Positions 24,094 through 32,388 of a DNA stretch of 64,000 bases are shown here, one piece after another (the stretch's first letter is position 1; every line of letters starts with the position of its first letter). Position numbers and translations under genes: made by a program. Below the pieces are notes generated by a model. The model searched no databases. It had not been told where the DNA came from and worked only from the letters and a program-made list of their open reading frames with translations. Source of the stretch: Paenibacillus_AA sp045062745 (lineage in GTDB: Bacteria > Bacillota > Bacilli > Paenibacillales > NBRC-103111); assembly GCF_045062745.1 (NCBI RefSeq), contig NZ_JBJGED010000006.1, positions 124,001 through 188,000 on the forward strand, read 5' to 3'.

Positions 24094-26250
24094 TCAGAGC
24101 TCTTCGATTATTAAATTGCCCATTCGCGTTTGTACCGAGCTGCCTTCATCCGGCATCGATACTCTATTCACGCCTTCCTCGACACACGAAGCAAGCAGGA
24201 GGTACTGACCGGCGCTGTCCCCGAACCCGGCATTCGCCGCCTCGTAACGGCCGCCGCGGAATACGGCGCCGACCGCCTTCAGCCGATGCGAGCCGCCTTC
24301 GATATGAAAGTGGGCCGTCTCCGCATTCGCGGCCGTACTCGTGCAGCTGCCGAAGCTCCAGACGATCCGGTTGGTCGGGTCCGTGCTTTTCAGGAAAGCG
24401 AGCTCTTCGTTCGTACCGCGGAAGGTGGCCCCATGCTCGATCCCGATCGATTGATCGGTGCGCCGCTCGGGATTCGTGCCGTCGCGATTCGACTTGTCCC
24501 ATGCCCCGATCAACAGGAAGCCGCAATTGTCGAAGCCTCCGCCCTGCATCGTTATGTCGCGGGAAGCTACGCGCACGACCCCTGTGTTCGCCGACGCCCC
24601 GATAAACCATGTATGGACCAGCGTGAGCCTATTGATGCTGCCCAGCTCGACGCGCTCCACATTGTAAAATTTGCTGTTCAGGATAGTGAGATCGTCGTCG
24701 ACCGGCGTGTAGCCCGGATCCGTCGTACCGGTATGGACGCCGCGGGCCAGCTCGGCTCCTTCCACCATGCCGAAGGCGCAGCCGTCAATCACGTTCGGGC
24801 GCTTCGAGCGGTTCGAGCCTTTGCTCAAGGTGAGCATCGCTTCCGCGGTGCACCCCCGCATCTGCAGGCCGTCGACGTTCGCCCAGATCGAGCCGGAATC
24901 GACGATTCCTTCGACCCGGACCGCATGCACCTCCTCCAGGGTCAGGTCGGTCAGCCACTTGTGGGCGACGACCCGGCAGGCGACGTGCCGCTTCACCGTG
25001 ATCCGCTTCGCGCTGTTGCCCCATGTCGTGCCGCTGTTCGCGAACGACAGCAAGCCGGAATTGCCGACGAACACGAGGTCGTGCTCGAACTGGCCGTGCG
25101 TCACGAACGGGCCGTATTCGTCGCCGTCGGCATGGCAGTTCTCTACCATGCAATAGCCGGCGCAGGTGAAGTCGTTCAAGTGCCGGGAATTGCTCGTGTT
25201 GCAATCCCGGACATGGCCGTAGAGCACATTGAGCTGCTGTGTCAGGTAGCCGGTCCCGCCCCAATCGCGCTCCACGGGATTGATCAGCTCGCAGCGCTCC
25301 GTGATGTAGTGGGAGCAGTAGCGGCGTTGGATGACCGGCCAGAATACGCGGGTCGCGTAGATGCCGGAGACGTCGCACTCCACGGCGAACTCATAGGCGA
25401 CCGGGTTCGAGCCGATCTGATCCCACGTCTCGAACGGCCGGGTAGTCGTGGAGATGCTAGGCGGCACCGGCACGCCTTCGAAACGCATGTTGCGCACGTG
25501 GCACCGCTGCACGGGATGCATCTGCGTGTACGTGATCTGCCGTCCGGGCGCAAGGGGCCAGCCGAGCTTGTACCCGACACGGATGTGCGTGGCGTCGATG
25601 ATCTCCGTCACCCTCAGCAGGTAATCGAGCTCACGCTGCGCACGGCCTTCCGCATGGGGTTCGACCCGGGCGATCCACCAATCCTCTGCCTGGAACGCGG
25701 ATGCGTCGGCTACCTCCAGCACGTCGGTTAATTCTTTCAGCTCGGCGGATAGGACGACCGATTGAGTCTGGCCCGCTGGCGTACCCCGGAAGCAAAGGAC
25801 AGCGCCGAACGGATTGTCTCGCGTATTCAGCTCGATCCCTGCCGTAGTGACGGTATGATTGTGAAAATCGAGCTCGATGTTGCTGCGGTGGAACACATGG
25901 CGCTTCGTGAAATTCAGATCCGTATGCGCTTCGATCCTGTGGATCGCCGGATCCGACATCATCGCGTCGAGCGCCGCATCTGCCGGTACGGTCGGGCCGA
26001 ACACACCGAAGGTGCGGAAATCGCCGACACCCCGGTGCAGCTGCTCCCATCGGCCGGGGCGGCCGTCCGCGTCGGTCGGCTCGTGTATGGTGCCGCCGTT
26101 TGGCGTCTTGGTGCTGTCCGGCTTCCACTGCACGAGCTGCGCGCCGCCGTCGTCTTCCTGAGCATACCCGCTGACATAGACTAGCGGGTGTGCGGCGCGT
26201 TCGCTAGTGTTCAGCGCGAGGAGCGCTTGAATATTCGAGACCTGAAACAT
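24094..26250 (-). CDS. Right-handed parallel beta-helix protein
   Basis: The protein has about 718 residues. ATG 26250 has AAGGGAA upstream and is preferred over an upstream TTG. The middle and C-terminal parts are rich in short N/G/I/V strands such as FRNSGLLS-, CEVHAVRVEGIVDSG- and ITMQGGGFDNCGFLL-like turns, the look of pectate-lyase-like solenoids of GH28 or PL families. The N-terminal 100 residues (VYVSGYAQEDDGGAQLVQW) are the platform often found before such helices in Paenibacillus. No signal peptide is visible, odd for a polysaccharide-acting enzyme. Catalytic residues cannot be assigned. Confidence 0.65.
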   Translation of the reverse strand: MFQVSNIQALLALNTSERAAHPLVYVSGYAQEDDGGAQLVQWKPDSTKTPNGGTIHEPTDADGRPGRWEQLHRGVGDFRTFGVFGPTVPADAALDAMMSDPAIHRIEAHTDLNFTKRHVFHRSNIELDFHNHTVTTAGIELNTRDNPFGAVLCFRGTPAGQTQSVVLSAELKELTDVLEVADASAFQAEDWWIARVEPHAEGRAQRELDYLLRVTEIIDATHIRVGYKLGWPLAPGRQITYTQMHPVQRCHVRNMRFEGVPVPPSISTTTRPFETWDQIGSNPVAYEFAVECDVSGIYATRVFWPVIQRRYCSHYITERCELINPVERDWGGTGYLTQQLNVLYGHVRDCNTSNSRHLNDFTCAGYCMVENCHADGDEYGPFVTHGQFEHDLVFVGNSGLLSFANSGTTWGNSAKRITVKRHVACRVVAHKWLTDLTLEEVHAVRVEGIVDSGSIWANVDGLQMRGCTAEAMLTLSKGSNRSKRPNVIDGCAFGMVEGAELARGVHTGTTDPGYTPVDDDLTILNSKFYNVERVELGSINRLTLVHTWFIGASANTGVVRVASRDITMQGGGFDNCGFLLIGAWDKSNRDGTNPERRTDQSIGIEHGATFRGTNEELAFLKSTDPTNRIVWSFGSCTSTAANAETAHFHIEGGSHRLKAVGAVFRGGRYEAANAGFGDSAGQYLLLASCVEEGVNRVSMPDEGSSVQTRMGNLIIEEL

Positions 26251-26427
26251 ATGGCGTGTTCCCTTCATTCGCAAATTAGTTTGATTGTGGTTTGTTATTC
26301 GGATGAGAATATGGGTTGAAATTGCTTGATGTGATTTGTTTGTGGTTTGTTTTTATCATTATACGTTTGGTCTGTAAACGCAGTCAATCCCTGCCACGGC
26401 GCTGTTGCACCGCAATTCGTGCGAATG

Positions 26428-26436
26428 TGGTATACT
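26428..26436 (+). promoter_or_regulatory. Extended -10 promoter element for HNH gene
   Basis: TGGTATACT matches the extended -10 form. Transcription would start near 26443, which excludes an in-frame ATG at 26405 as the start of the HNH protein. Confidence 0.55.
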
Positions 26437-26503
26437 CAGACTATTCGAGTTTCCACACAAACGAGGTGACGGAAGGAACAGGTCGGCCGGTTCCTTGACC
26501 CCT

Positions 26504-27568
26504 ATGATGACCCCCCATACCGAAGTTCAAGAGCCGATAGCGGCTACTAAAATATGTGTGCAATGCCAGACGGCCAAGCCGGTGACGGAGTTCCTCCGGC
26601 GCAGCCGCTCGAAGTCCGGCGTCCCGCGGCGCCGCGGGACGTGCCGGGCTTGCCGGCACCTGAACGGCGGCCGCGAAGTGCTGCCGGACGGGCCGGTGGA
26701 GTCGCAGGCGATCGTGCCGGCCGATGTGCGGGCGAGCGCTTCGGGCGGCGGGCCGGCGGATGTACAGGTGGGCAGGCCGGCTGACACGCAAGCGGGCGGG
26801 CCTACCATGCCATCAGCTGAGGTTGTGGCGCATGAGCTCGCGCTTGTGCACCCGGAGCCGGGCGCAGCGCCGCTAACTCCGGCGGAGGGCAAGCCCAAGC
26901 GCCGTCGCCGCCGGCGCAAGAAAGCGAAGGCGCAGCACGCGGCTCGCGGAGACGCAGCTCTGGTCGCGGCTCCGGGCGAAGCGGGCGCCTCGGGGCAGGA
27001 GCCTGCCGCCGAGTCTGCGTCGGCTAAGGGGGCAGCGGCCCCCGCCAAGCCTCGCGCGCCGGGCCAGGCTCCGGCTGCCGCGCGGGCGCCCGCGCCTGCC
27101 AGAGCGCCTACTCACGCGAAGCCGCATGTGCCGGCCAAAGCGCCCTCGCCGGCACCGATCAAGCAGACCCCCGCGCATCCGAGAACCCATCCGCTGGATC
27201 CCTCCAGCCTGAGGCCGACGCGGAGCGGCATAATCCGCATGCGCGGCAAGACCGACAACGGCCGACGCTGGTACCAGGAGATCGACCCGGAGCTGGCGTA
27301 CACGCTCGTCCGCGAACGCGCGGCCGTCGTCGTCAACCGGCAGACGATCCAGCGGCTGTATAGCAACAAGGAGTTCCGGCGTCTCATTCTGAACCGGGAT
27401 AACTATACGTGCCACTTTTGCGGCCAATATGGGGACACGATCGATCATTTGCTCCCCCGCGCCAAAGGCGGCCACACGACGCCGGTCAACTGCGTCTGCG
27501 CCTGCAACTTCTGCAACCAGTCGAAGGCGGATCGGGATCTTGAGGAGTTTATGAGCGGGCTCGAGTGA
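26504..27568 (+). CDS. HNH endonuclease-like protein with zinc finger and long low-complexity linker
   Basis: The protein has about 354 residues; the start is uncertain because no good RBS precedes the ATG at 26504. Cysteines 18, 21, 47 and 50 form a CxxC...CxxC zinc finger. Residues about 90-245 are an Ala/Pro/Lys/Arg-rich disordered stretch including a run of basic residues (KRRRRRRKK). The C-terminal 70 residues carry an HNH nuclease: FRRLILNRDNYTCHFCG, DTIDHLLPRAKGG and CNFCNQSKAD with paired cysteines. The linker is strongly GC-biased. HNH proteins of this kind act in DNA repair, restriction or mobile elements; none of these contexts is visible here. Confidence 0.8.
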   Translation: MMTPHTEVQEPIAATKICVQCQTAKPVTEFLRRSRSKSGVPRRRGTCRACRHLNGGREVLPDGPVESQAIVPADVRASASGGGPADVQVGRPADTQAGGPTMPSAEVVAHELALVHPEPGAAPLTPAEGKPKRRRRRRKKAKAQHAARGDAALVAAPGEAGASGQEPAAESASAKGAAAPAKPRAPGQAPAAARAPAPARAPTHAKPHVPAKAPSPAPIKQTPAHPRTHPLDPSSLRPTRSGIIRMRGKTDNGRRWYQEIDPELAYTLVRERAAVVVNRQTIQRLYSNKEFRRLILNRDNYTCHFCGQYGDTIDHLLPRAKGGHTTPVNCVCACNFCNQSKADRDLEEFMSGLE

Positions 27569-27577
27569 GGGTGCGGG

Positions 27578-27606
27578 GCTGTAGAGTAGATTAATTACTT
27601 TACAGC
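27578..27606. repeat. Inverted repeat after HNH gene
   Basis: GCTGTAGAGTA and TACTTTACAGC are complementary but for one base and lie just after the HNH stop; CTGTAGAGTA appears a third time at 27630-27639. It may act as a weak terminator. Confidence 0.5.
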
Positions 27607-27684
27607 ACGCCCGTCGGCCTTCAACCGCACTGTAGAGTAAAAAAGTTCCTTTCAAGTAAGCATCAAAAACGCTTGTAGGTGCAC

Positions 27685-27726
27685 AAAAAGCAAGGAGCTA
27701 CCGAAACAGCCCTTGCTTTTTTCTTT
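27685..27726. terminator. Bidirectional intrinsic terminator
   Basis: AAAAAGCAAGG and CCTTGCTTTTT pair over 11 bp with a 15-base loop and a T run on both strands, downstream of the HNH gene. Confidence 0.8.
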
Positions 27727-27811
27727 TCTCAACGTTACAGCTTAGGAGCCCTTTCCTTACTACTTTAATAAAGCAGCGTTTTACCCGGACCTCTTGTGCT
27801 GCAGTCATACA

Positions 27812-28001
27812 AATAACGTTGCTGCATAACGCTATTCCTCGAAATCAGCCCCATTGTGGAAAAATAACGTTATGGCATCACCCTAATGCCCCTTTGACCG
27901 TCTCTTTTTTGGGCAAACGCGGATGAATAACGCTGTCGCAAACCGCTATTTTTCCAGAGGAGGTCGTATCAGGACGAATAGCCTTGCCCCATCACTCTAT
28001 T
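27812..28001 (+). repeat. Four degenerate 25-bp repeats
   Basis: Copies start at 27812, 27863, 27926 and 27977; each runs from AATA(A/G)C to CTATT or CTAAT and is weakly palindromic. The spacing is 51, 63 and 51, so the array looks like a 114-bp block duplicated once. Nothing between 27727 and 28085 looks coding. Confidence 0.6.
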
Positions 28002-28085
28002 TGATTCGCACGACCTGGTTCTCACGGATGGGGATGTCAGGTAGATCATAGACGGTTTATACCTAAGTAGTAACTTCTCAACAAC

Positions 28086-29294
28086 CTATCGGACGCTTTT
28101 CAAGCTGTAAGCCTCTAAGGCTTCCACTAATTTCCATTGTAACTTGGCTAATACCCATTCCGGATCATGCCGCCCAATGACCATTTCCGCCATTACCCTG
28201 CGTGCCAGATCAAAAGCCCCAATATCTCGTTCCAACTTGATGACATGATCCAGCGAGCGAAGAGGCGGGGCAGCGGGGATATGTAGGTAGAAGGCTTGCC
28301 TATTCTTGTTCGCATACAGAGGCACTTCAAGGCCGAACTGCGATCTTATCTCCATCGCACGAAGCGAGGTGAGGGTCCCGTTCCGACAATTCACGGCTTG
28401 AAACTCATCGGAAAGCAAATAAGCGATCACGTCATGGGCAGCTGTCCGCTCCCGGCAGGAGGCGCTCATCGACAGCATTAGGTTGCCTGGAATATTCGGT
28501 CCCGCAGACGAGTCCGACGGCGTCGGATAGGAAACGACATCCCAGCGAAAATCCAGCGCCTCAGGTTCGAAGCAGCTCGCACAGATAACAGCCATCGCCG
28601 CTCGCCTCTCACGGACGAAGACGCCATTGAAGCGAAGCAGCTTCTTCGTCTCCATGGGCAGGTTCCCTGGTATGGAATAGACGTCCCGGAGAATACGAAC
28701 TACAGACTGCCAAGCATCGCCGGCCACAGTAGGTACTCCGGTAATCGGATGCAGAAAGGTCACTCCCTGCTGCATGCGAAGCAAGGGCCAATCGCCCAAA
28801 TCCAGGGTAACTATATCTGACGGTGGTTTCCGTTGGGCAAGCAGATGAGCCAACTCAATCATGTCCGCCCATGTCATGCCATCTCGCGGATAAGGGACAC
28901 CCGCCTCGTCGAAGATGTCTTTGTTGTAGAACATCGGGAATTTCATCACGTCGCAGTATGGCAGCGCGAACAGTTCCCCTTCGGTTCCCAACCCCAAATC
29001 AAGAAGCCCCGACTCGAAACGCGACCGATCTAGTGTCGAGCTTGTCGTACTACTCATTTCCTCCAGATTGCGGCACAAATTGTTCTGGATTAAAGTACTT
29101 GTTGAAAAGGCCGGCCATAGCTGAATATCGGGGTATTCGCCCACTGAACTCCAGTTGGAAATATACTCGCCAAAATGAGGGTCCTCCCTTCGATACTCCA
29201 ATCGAATGGACGGGAATTCGGTATATACGGGCTGGGCAATCTCGGTCTGGAATTGTTCTTCAGTAAGACTGGTATTGAATACGAGCTTGGTCAT
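28086..29294 (-). CDS. Solute-binding-protein-like protein without signal peptide
   Basis: The protein has 402 residues. ATG 29294 follows GGGAGGGG. It begins directly with the mature fold (MTKLVFNTSLTEEQFQTEIAQP), and FYNKDIFDEAGVPYPRDGMTWADMIELA and AAHDVIAYLLSDEFQAV are hallmarks of sugar-binding proteins. It has neither the lipoprotein signal of the family nor the GntR domain of the related gene at 22631, so it would sit in the cytosol. It may be a relic of such a fusion or a free sensor that partners a separate DNA-binding protein. No transporter genes are adjacent. Confidence 0.78.
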   Translation of the reverse strand: MTKLVFNTSLTEEQFQTEIAQPVYTEFPSIRLEYRREDPHFGEYISNWSSVGEYPDIQLWPAFSTSTLIQNNLCRNLEEMSSTTSSTLDRSRFESGLLDLGLGTEGELFALPYCDVMKFPMFYNKDIFDEAGVPYPRDGMTWADMIELAHLLAQRKPPSDIVTLDLGDWPLLRMQQGVTFLHPITGVPTVAGDAWQSVVRILRDVYSIPGNLPMETKKLLRFNGVFVRERRAAMAVICASCFEPEALDFRWDVVSYPTPSDSSAGPNIPGNLMLSMSASCRERTAAHDVIAYLLSDEFQAVNCRNGTLTSLRAMEIRSQFGLEVPLYANKNRQAFYLHIPAAPPLRSLDHVIKLERDIGAFDLARRVMAEMVIGRHDPEWVLAKLQWKLVEALEAYSLKSVR

Positions 29295-29421
29295 CACTAA
29301 CAGCCCCTCCCACAAAGCAATAACAGAACATTTGTTCCGCATTTTCATTGTAGCAGATCCAGACCCAAGTCCGTACCACTTTAGATCGAAAATATATGGC
29401 CCGCGAAGCCGCACATATGCA

Positions 29422-29449
29422 AAGCGCTAGGCCCCCAGGCCTAGCGCTT
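29422..29449 (-). terminator. Strong hairpin after the small conserved gene
   Basis: AAGCGCTAGG and CCTAGCGCTT form a 10-bp GC-rich stem 20 bases after the stop at 29470. The better T run (GTTTTTG) is on the plus strand, so it may work in either direction. Confidence 0.65.
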
Positions 29450-29469
29450 CGTTGTTTTTGCGTCTTCAT

Positions 29470-29733
29470 TCATCCATGACAGGAAAAGGAAATAATGTCT
29501 CTCAGGTCAACCGTGTAGTGATTCCATCTTCCGCCAAAAAATCGAAATCCAAAAATCGATGTCGGGCCGACAAATGTGAGATAAAACCAGAAGTTGTCTC
29601 CATTCCTAAGCCAGAGGTAAGTAAAGCGAAACATACAGCCTGAAATGGCCCGGATGTCAACGGCATACGGCGACATTTGAGGTACATAGTTAGGCGGGGG
29701 AGATGTGGGAGCGGCTTGGGGCATATATCCCAT
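29470..29733 (-). CDS. Small conserved Firmicutes protein of unknown function
   Basis: The protein has 87 residues. After a Pro-rich start (MGYMPQAAPTSPPP) the core reads YAVDIRAISGCMFRFTYLWL, FWFYLTFVGPTSIFGFRFF and NHYTVDLRDIISFSC. I recognise this aromatic, cysteine-flanked pattern from small Bacillus-group proteins that have no known function and are sometimes mislabelled as transporters. It is hydrophobic but lacks a clear membrane helix. AAGGAG lies 12 bases upstream of the ATG. It is monocistronic, ending in the hairpin at 29422-29449. Confidence 0.6.
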   Translation of the reverse strand: MGYMPQAAPTSPPPNYVPQMSPYAVDIRAISGCMFRFTYLWLRNGDNFWFYLTFVGPTSIFGFRFFGGRWNHYTVDLRDIISFSCHG

Positions 29734-29806
29734 TTCCTAGGTTCACTCCTTATGCATTGGGCTACTTCCTCAATGTATTCACATCCCCCCGGTTATGCGA
29801 CACGCT

Positions 29807-30775
29807 CTACTCCCTACCCAACAAATACGCTCGCAGCTCGTCGCGCAAGACGAGCGGGCCCTCGGGCGCGCGCACCGGCCCGAAGCGCGGCACGAGCTCG
29901 CCCGCCGCGAGCGGCGCCGGCGTCTCCGCCCAGCCGGCCAAGTGGGCGAGCACGCCCACGAGCCGCTCGGGCGGCACGCCCGCCTCGCGCAGCCCCGCGA
30001 GCGTCAGCACGCGGTCGCGCTTCGCGAGGCGCTGGCCGTCGGCGTCGACGACGAGCGGCACATGCGCGAAGCGCGGGGCCTCGAGGCCGAGCGCTTCGTA
30101 GAGCGCCAGCTGCCGCGGCGTCGAATCCAGCAGATCGGCGCCGCGCAGCACGTCGGTGATGCGCATCGCCGCGTCGTCGACCGTGACGGCGAGCTGGTAG
30201 CTGAAGAGGCCGTCCGCCCGCTTGACGACGAAGTCGCTGTACGCGTCGCCGTCCCACCGCTGCGGCCCCGCCAGCACATCGTCGAAGGCCAGCGGATGCT
30301 CCGGCATCCGGAACCGCAGCGCCGGCGCTTTCTTCGCGGCCTTCTCCCGCCGCTCTTCCTCGGTCAGCGACCGGCAAAAGCCGGGGTACGCCGCGCCTTC
30401 GGAAGCGAGCCCGTGCGGCGCGCTGGCGACGGAAGCGAGCTCGCTCCGGCTGCAGTAGCACGGGTATAGCCACCCGTCCCGCTTCAGCTGCTCCAGCGCC
30501 TCCTCGTACAACAGCTCGCGGCGGCTCTGCTCATAAGGCGCGTACGGGCCGCCGACATCCGGACCCTCATCCCAGTCGAGGCCGAGCCACCGCAGGTCGT
30601 CCTGCAACTGCGCGGCATATTCGGGACGGGAGCGCGGTTTGTCGATGTCCTCGATCCGCAGCACGAACACGCCCCCCGCATGCCGCATCTGCAGCCAAGC
30701 CGCGAGGGCGGCGAAAGCGTTGCCGATATGAAGCAGCCCCGATGGAGTAGGGGCGAAGCGTCCTCGCGGAACCAT
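29807..30775 (-). CDS. gluQ: Glutamyl-queuosine tRNA(Asp) synthetase
   Basis: The protein has 322 residues, about the length of GluQRS and far shorter than GltX, because the anticodon-binding domain is missing. GRFAPTPSGLLHIGNAFAAL holds the HIGH-type motif, YPCYCSRSEL with a later YPGFC supplies the zinc cysteines specific to this group, and LAKRDRVLTL takes the place of KMSKS. It charges glutamate onto the queuosine at the wobble position of tRNA-Asp. ATG 30775 has GGAGG 10 bases upstream. Remarkably, a tRNA-Asp gene lies 105 bases upstream on the same strand. Confidence 0.92.
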   Translation of the reverse strand: MVPRGRFAPTPSGLLHIGNAFAALAAWLQMRHAGGVFVLRIEDIDKPRSRPEYAAQLQDDLRWLGLDWDEGPDVGGPYAPYEQSRRELLYEEALEQLKRDGWLYPCYCSRSELASVASAPHGLASEGAAYPGFCRSLTEEERREKAAKKAPALRFRMPEHPLAFDDVLAGPQRWDGDAYSDFVVKRADGLFSYQLAVTVDDAAMRITDVLRGADLLDSTPRQLALYEALGLEAPRFAHVPLVVDADGQRLAKRDRVLTLAGLREAGVPPERLVGVLAHLAGWAETPAPLAAGELVPRFGPVRAPEGPLVLRDELRAYLLGRE

Positions 30776-30815
30776 GCCGATCCAACCTCCAGCCACATAA
30801 AAACGTCCTATATGC

Positions 30816-30839
30816 AAAAAAGAGCAGCAAAGCCGCTCT
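30816..30839 (-). terminator. Terminator between tRNA-Asp and gluQ
   Basis: On the minus strand AGAGCGGC and GCTGCTCT pair around a TTT loop and are followed by six T. Expression of gluQ from the tRNA promoter would need read-through. Confidence 0.8.
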
Positions 30840-30880
30840 ACTCGGTTTATCTATCCAGGTATGTAAGCCGAAGAAAAAAA

Positions 30881-30957
30881 TGGCGGAGCCGACGGGATTC
30901 GAACCCGCGGTCTCCTGCGTGACAGGCAGGCATGTTAGGCCTCTACACCACGGCTCC
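30881..30957 (-). tRNA. tRNA-Asp (GTC)
   Basis: A 77-base cloverleaf with encoded CCA. The acceptor stem GGAGCCG/CGGCTCC closes it, the discriminator is G, the anticodon arm is CCTGC-CTGTCAC-GCAGG with GTC at 34-36, and the T arm is GCGGG-TTCGAAT-CCCGT. G34 is a substrate for queuosine insertion. Confidence 0.96.
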
Positions 30958-30993
30958 ACACTACTCGTGCTCTGCGTCGCAGGCACAAGTAGT

Positions 30994-31023
30994 ATAATAA
31001 CACGAATGAACCGAGTCTGACAA
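30994..31023 (-). promoter_or_regulatory. Promoter of tRNA-Asp
   Basis: On the minus strand TTGTCA and TATTAT are 18 bases apart, ending 37 bases before the mature tRNA. A long hairpin (30960-30993, CTACTTGTGC with its near complement) occupies the leader between them. Confidence 0.6.
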
Positions 31024-31116
31024 GCTCCAGAATAATTGGATTTTTACGGCAAAAGCGCCCCGTCCCCCAATCACCCTATGTACGCGTTCGCTCCCCAGCC
31101 TCACCCTTTATGCCCC

Positions 31117-31914
31117 CTACAGCTTCATCCCCTGCAGTTGCAGCAGCACCGAGCGCTTATCGCCCATGACCTCCCGATACAGCTCCACGTAATGAAACAC
31201 GCGGCCCAAATCGTCCAAATACGGATAGCAATCGAAGTCGTCCACAAGCACAAGCGCCTTCGGGTTCAACGCCTGGCAAAACAGAGGGAACGCTAGCGCC
31301 CTCCCGTTGCCATGAGGGCCGTCTACGATCAGCACATCGATCGATTCCGGCGCATACCCGAGCTGGTCCGCCTCACCGTAGAACGCATTGCGGATCGAGA
31401 ACCACTCGTGCTGCGCCTTTGGCACCGTAACCCCGAGCCGGCTCCAGCTAGCCGCCGCCCCGAGCGGATCGTGGAACAGCTGCGCCCATTCCTCCTCCGA
31501 CACTTGCCGGAGCGACTGCTTCACCACGCGCATCCGCCGCTCGGAAGCCACCTTCGTCTGCAGATTGCGTGCCCATTCTTCATGATGCTCCAGTGTCGTC
31601 ACTTCCATCTCGAGCAGCTCAAGCTGTTGGAGCGCCCACCAGAACAATGTGGATTGCCCCCCGCCCAGCTCCAAGAGCCGAATGGGACCGGCCTCCGCCT
31701 CCACCCTTCGGCATAGCTGCACTAAGGAAGTCCGGGTCAGCGACATGCTCGTGAACCCCCACCCTATCTGCTCGGACAACCGCAACCCCTTCTCAATATC
31801 CAACGGTCGTATGCTTGGCTCCTCCCATCTATACAAAGTTGAAGTATGGTGCTGCACCTTCACTTTATGTGGGAAACGGGCAAATATGAATGGATTTCGA
31901 ACCTTCGAATGCAA
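31117..31914 (-). CDS. Class I SAM-dependent methyltransferase-like protein
   Basis: The protein has up to 265 residues; the start is unsettled. TTG 31914 lacks a good RBS, and later TTG codons preceded by AAGGGG would shorten it by about 40 residues. IRLLELGGGQSTLFWWAL is motif I and EVTTLEHHEEWA the following acidic strand. IDVLIVDGPHGNGRALAFPLF with LVLVDDFD is the later motif typical of methyltransferases acting on sugars or nodulation-like substrates. The substrate is unknown. It is divergent from the small secreted protein gene at 31975. Confidence 0.7.
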   Translation of the reverse strand: MHSKVRNPFIFARFPHKVKVQHHTSTLYRWEEPSIRPLDIEKGLRLSEQIGWGFTSMSLTRTSLVQLCRRVEAEAGPIRLLELGGGQSTLFWWALQQLELLEMEVTTLEHHEEWARNLQTKVASERRMRVVKQSLRQVSEEEWAQLFHDPLGAAASWSRLGVTVPKAQHEWFSIRNAFYGEADQLGYAPESIDVLIVDGPHGNGRALAFPLFCQALNPKALVLVDDFDCYPYLDDLGRVFHYVELYREVMGDKRSVLLQLQGMKL

Positions 31915-31974
31915 CCGGACAAGCCTTGTTCCGTATTAATATATTAGACTTGCTTAAAAGACAAGGAGATTCTT

Positions 31975-32388
31975 ATGAAACCGAAGCAGCTATTGATCCT
32001 CGGCACGATGGCCGTAGCGATTACGGTTGGAGGCGGGATCTGGAACAAAGAAGCGAACGCGGAGACGTCGCTTTTCCCGACCGAGCCTTCTTGCGGAGCC
32101 AGCAGTACGAAGGAAACCGGACAAGACCCTTTGCTGCAAAAGCTCGGCCTGTCCTCCCCTGAGCAAATGTATGACGCCCTTTACAACGGTCAGTCCCTGG
32201 CCGATATAGCTGCCGCCAATGCCATGGAGGTGCAGCCGATCATCGATCTGCAGCTCGCCGAACTGTCGGCCCAGCTGGACGCCCGCCTCGCAGCCGGACA
32301 CATCACGCCTAGCGTCTATGAAGCGCAGAAGGGCGAGCTGCCGGAGATCATCTCACGCAGCGTCTACGGCGGACAAGCGCAGCCTTAG
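31975..32388 (+). CDS. Small secreted protein, unknown function
   Basis: The protein has 137 residues with AAGGAG upstream. Residues 1-30 are a signal peptide (ILGTMAVAITVGGGIWNKEANA). The mature part, LLQKLGLSSPEQMYDALYNGQSLADIAAANAMEVQPIIDLQ and ARLAAGHITPSVYEAQKGEL, resembles a helical repeat found in many secreted Firmicutes and actinobacterial proteins (an LGL...L..G.sLA.IA pattern) whose role is not known. It has a single cysteine in the mature chain (PSCGAS). Its stop codon overlaps the stop of the convergent gene at 32385. Confidence 0.72.
   Translation: MKPKQLLILGTMAVAITVGGGIWNKEANAETSLFPTEPSCGASSTKETGQDPLLQKLGLSSPEQMYDALYNGQSLADIAAANAMEVQPIIDLQLAELSAQLDARLAAGHITPSVYEAQKGELPEIISRSVYGGQAQP

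Noticed and set aside
27812..28001. Possible CRISPR array
   Set aside because: Only four copies, repeats differ from each other at many positions, spacers vary from 26 to 38 bases and no cas gene is present in the window.
29452..29643. 63-codon plus-strand gene
   Set aside because: It is antisense to the conserved small protein at 29470-29733, which has the recognisable pattern and an RBS.
29807..30775. Glutamyl-tRNA synthetase GltX
   Set aside because: The protein is 322 residues, lacks the anticodon-binding domain and has the cysteine zinc motif of GluQRS.
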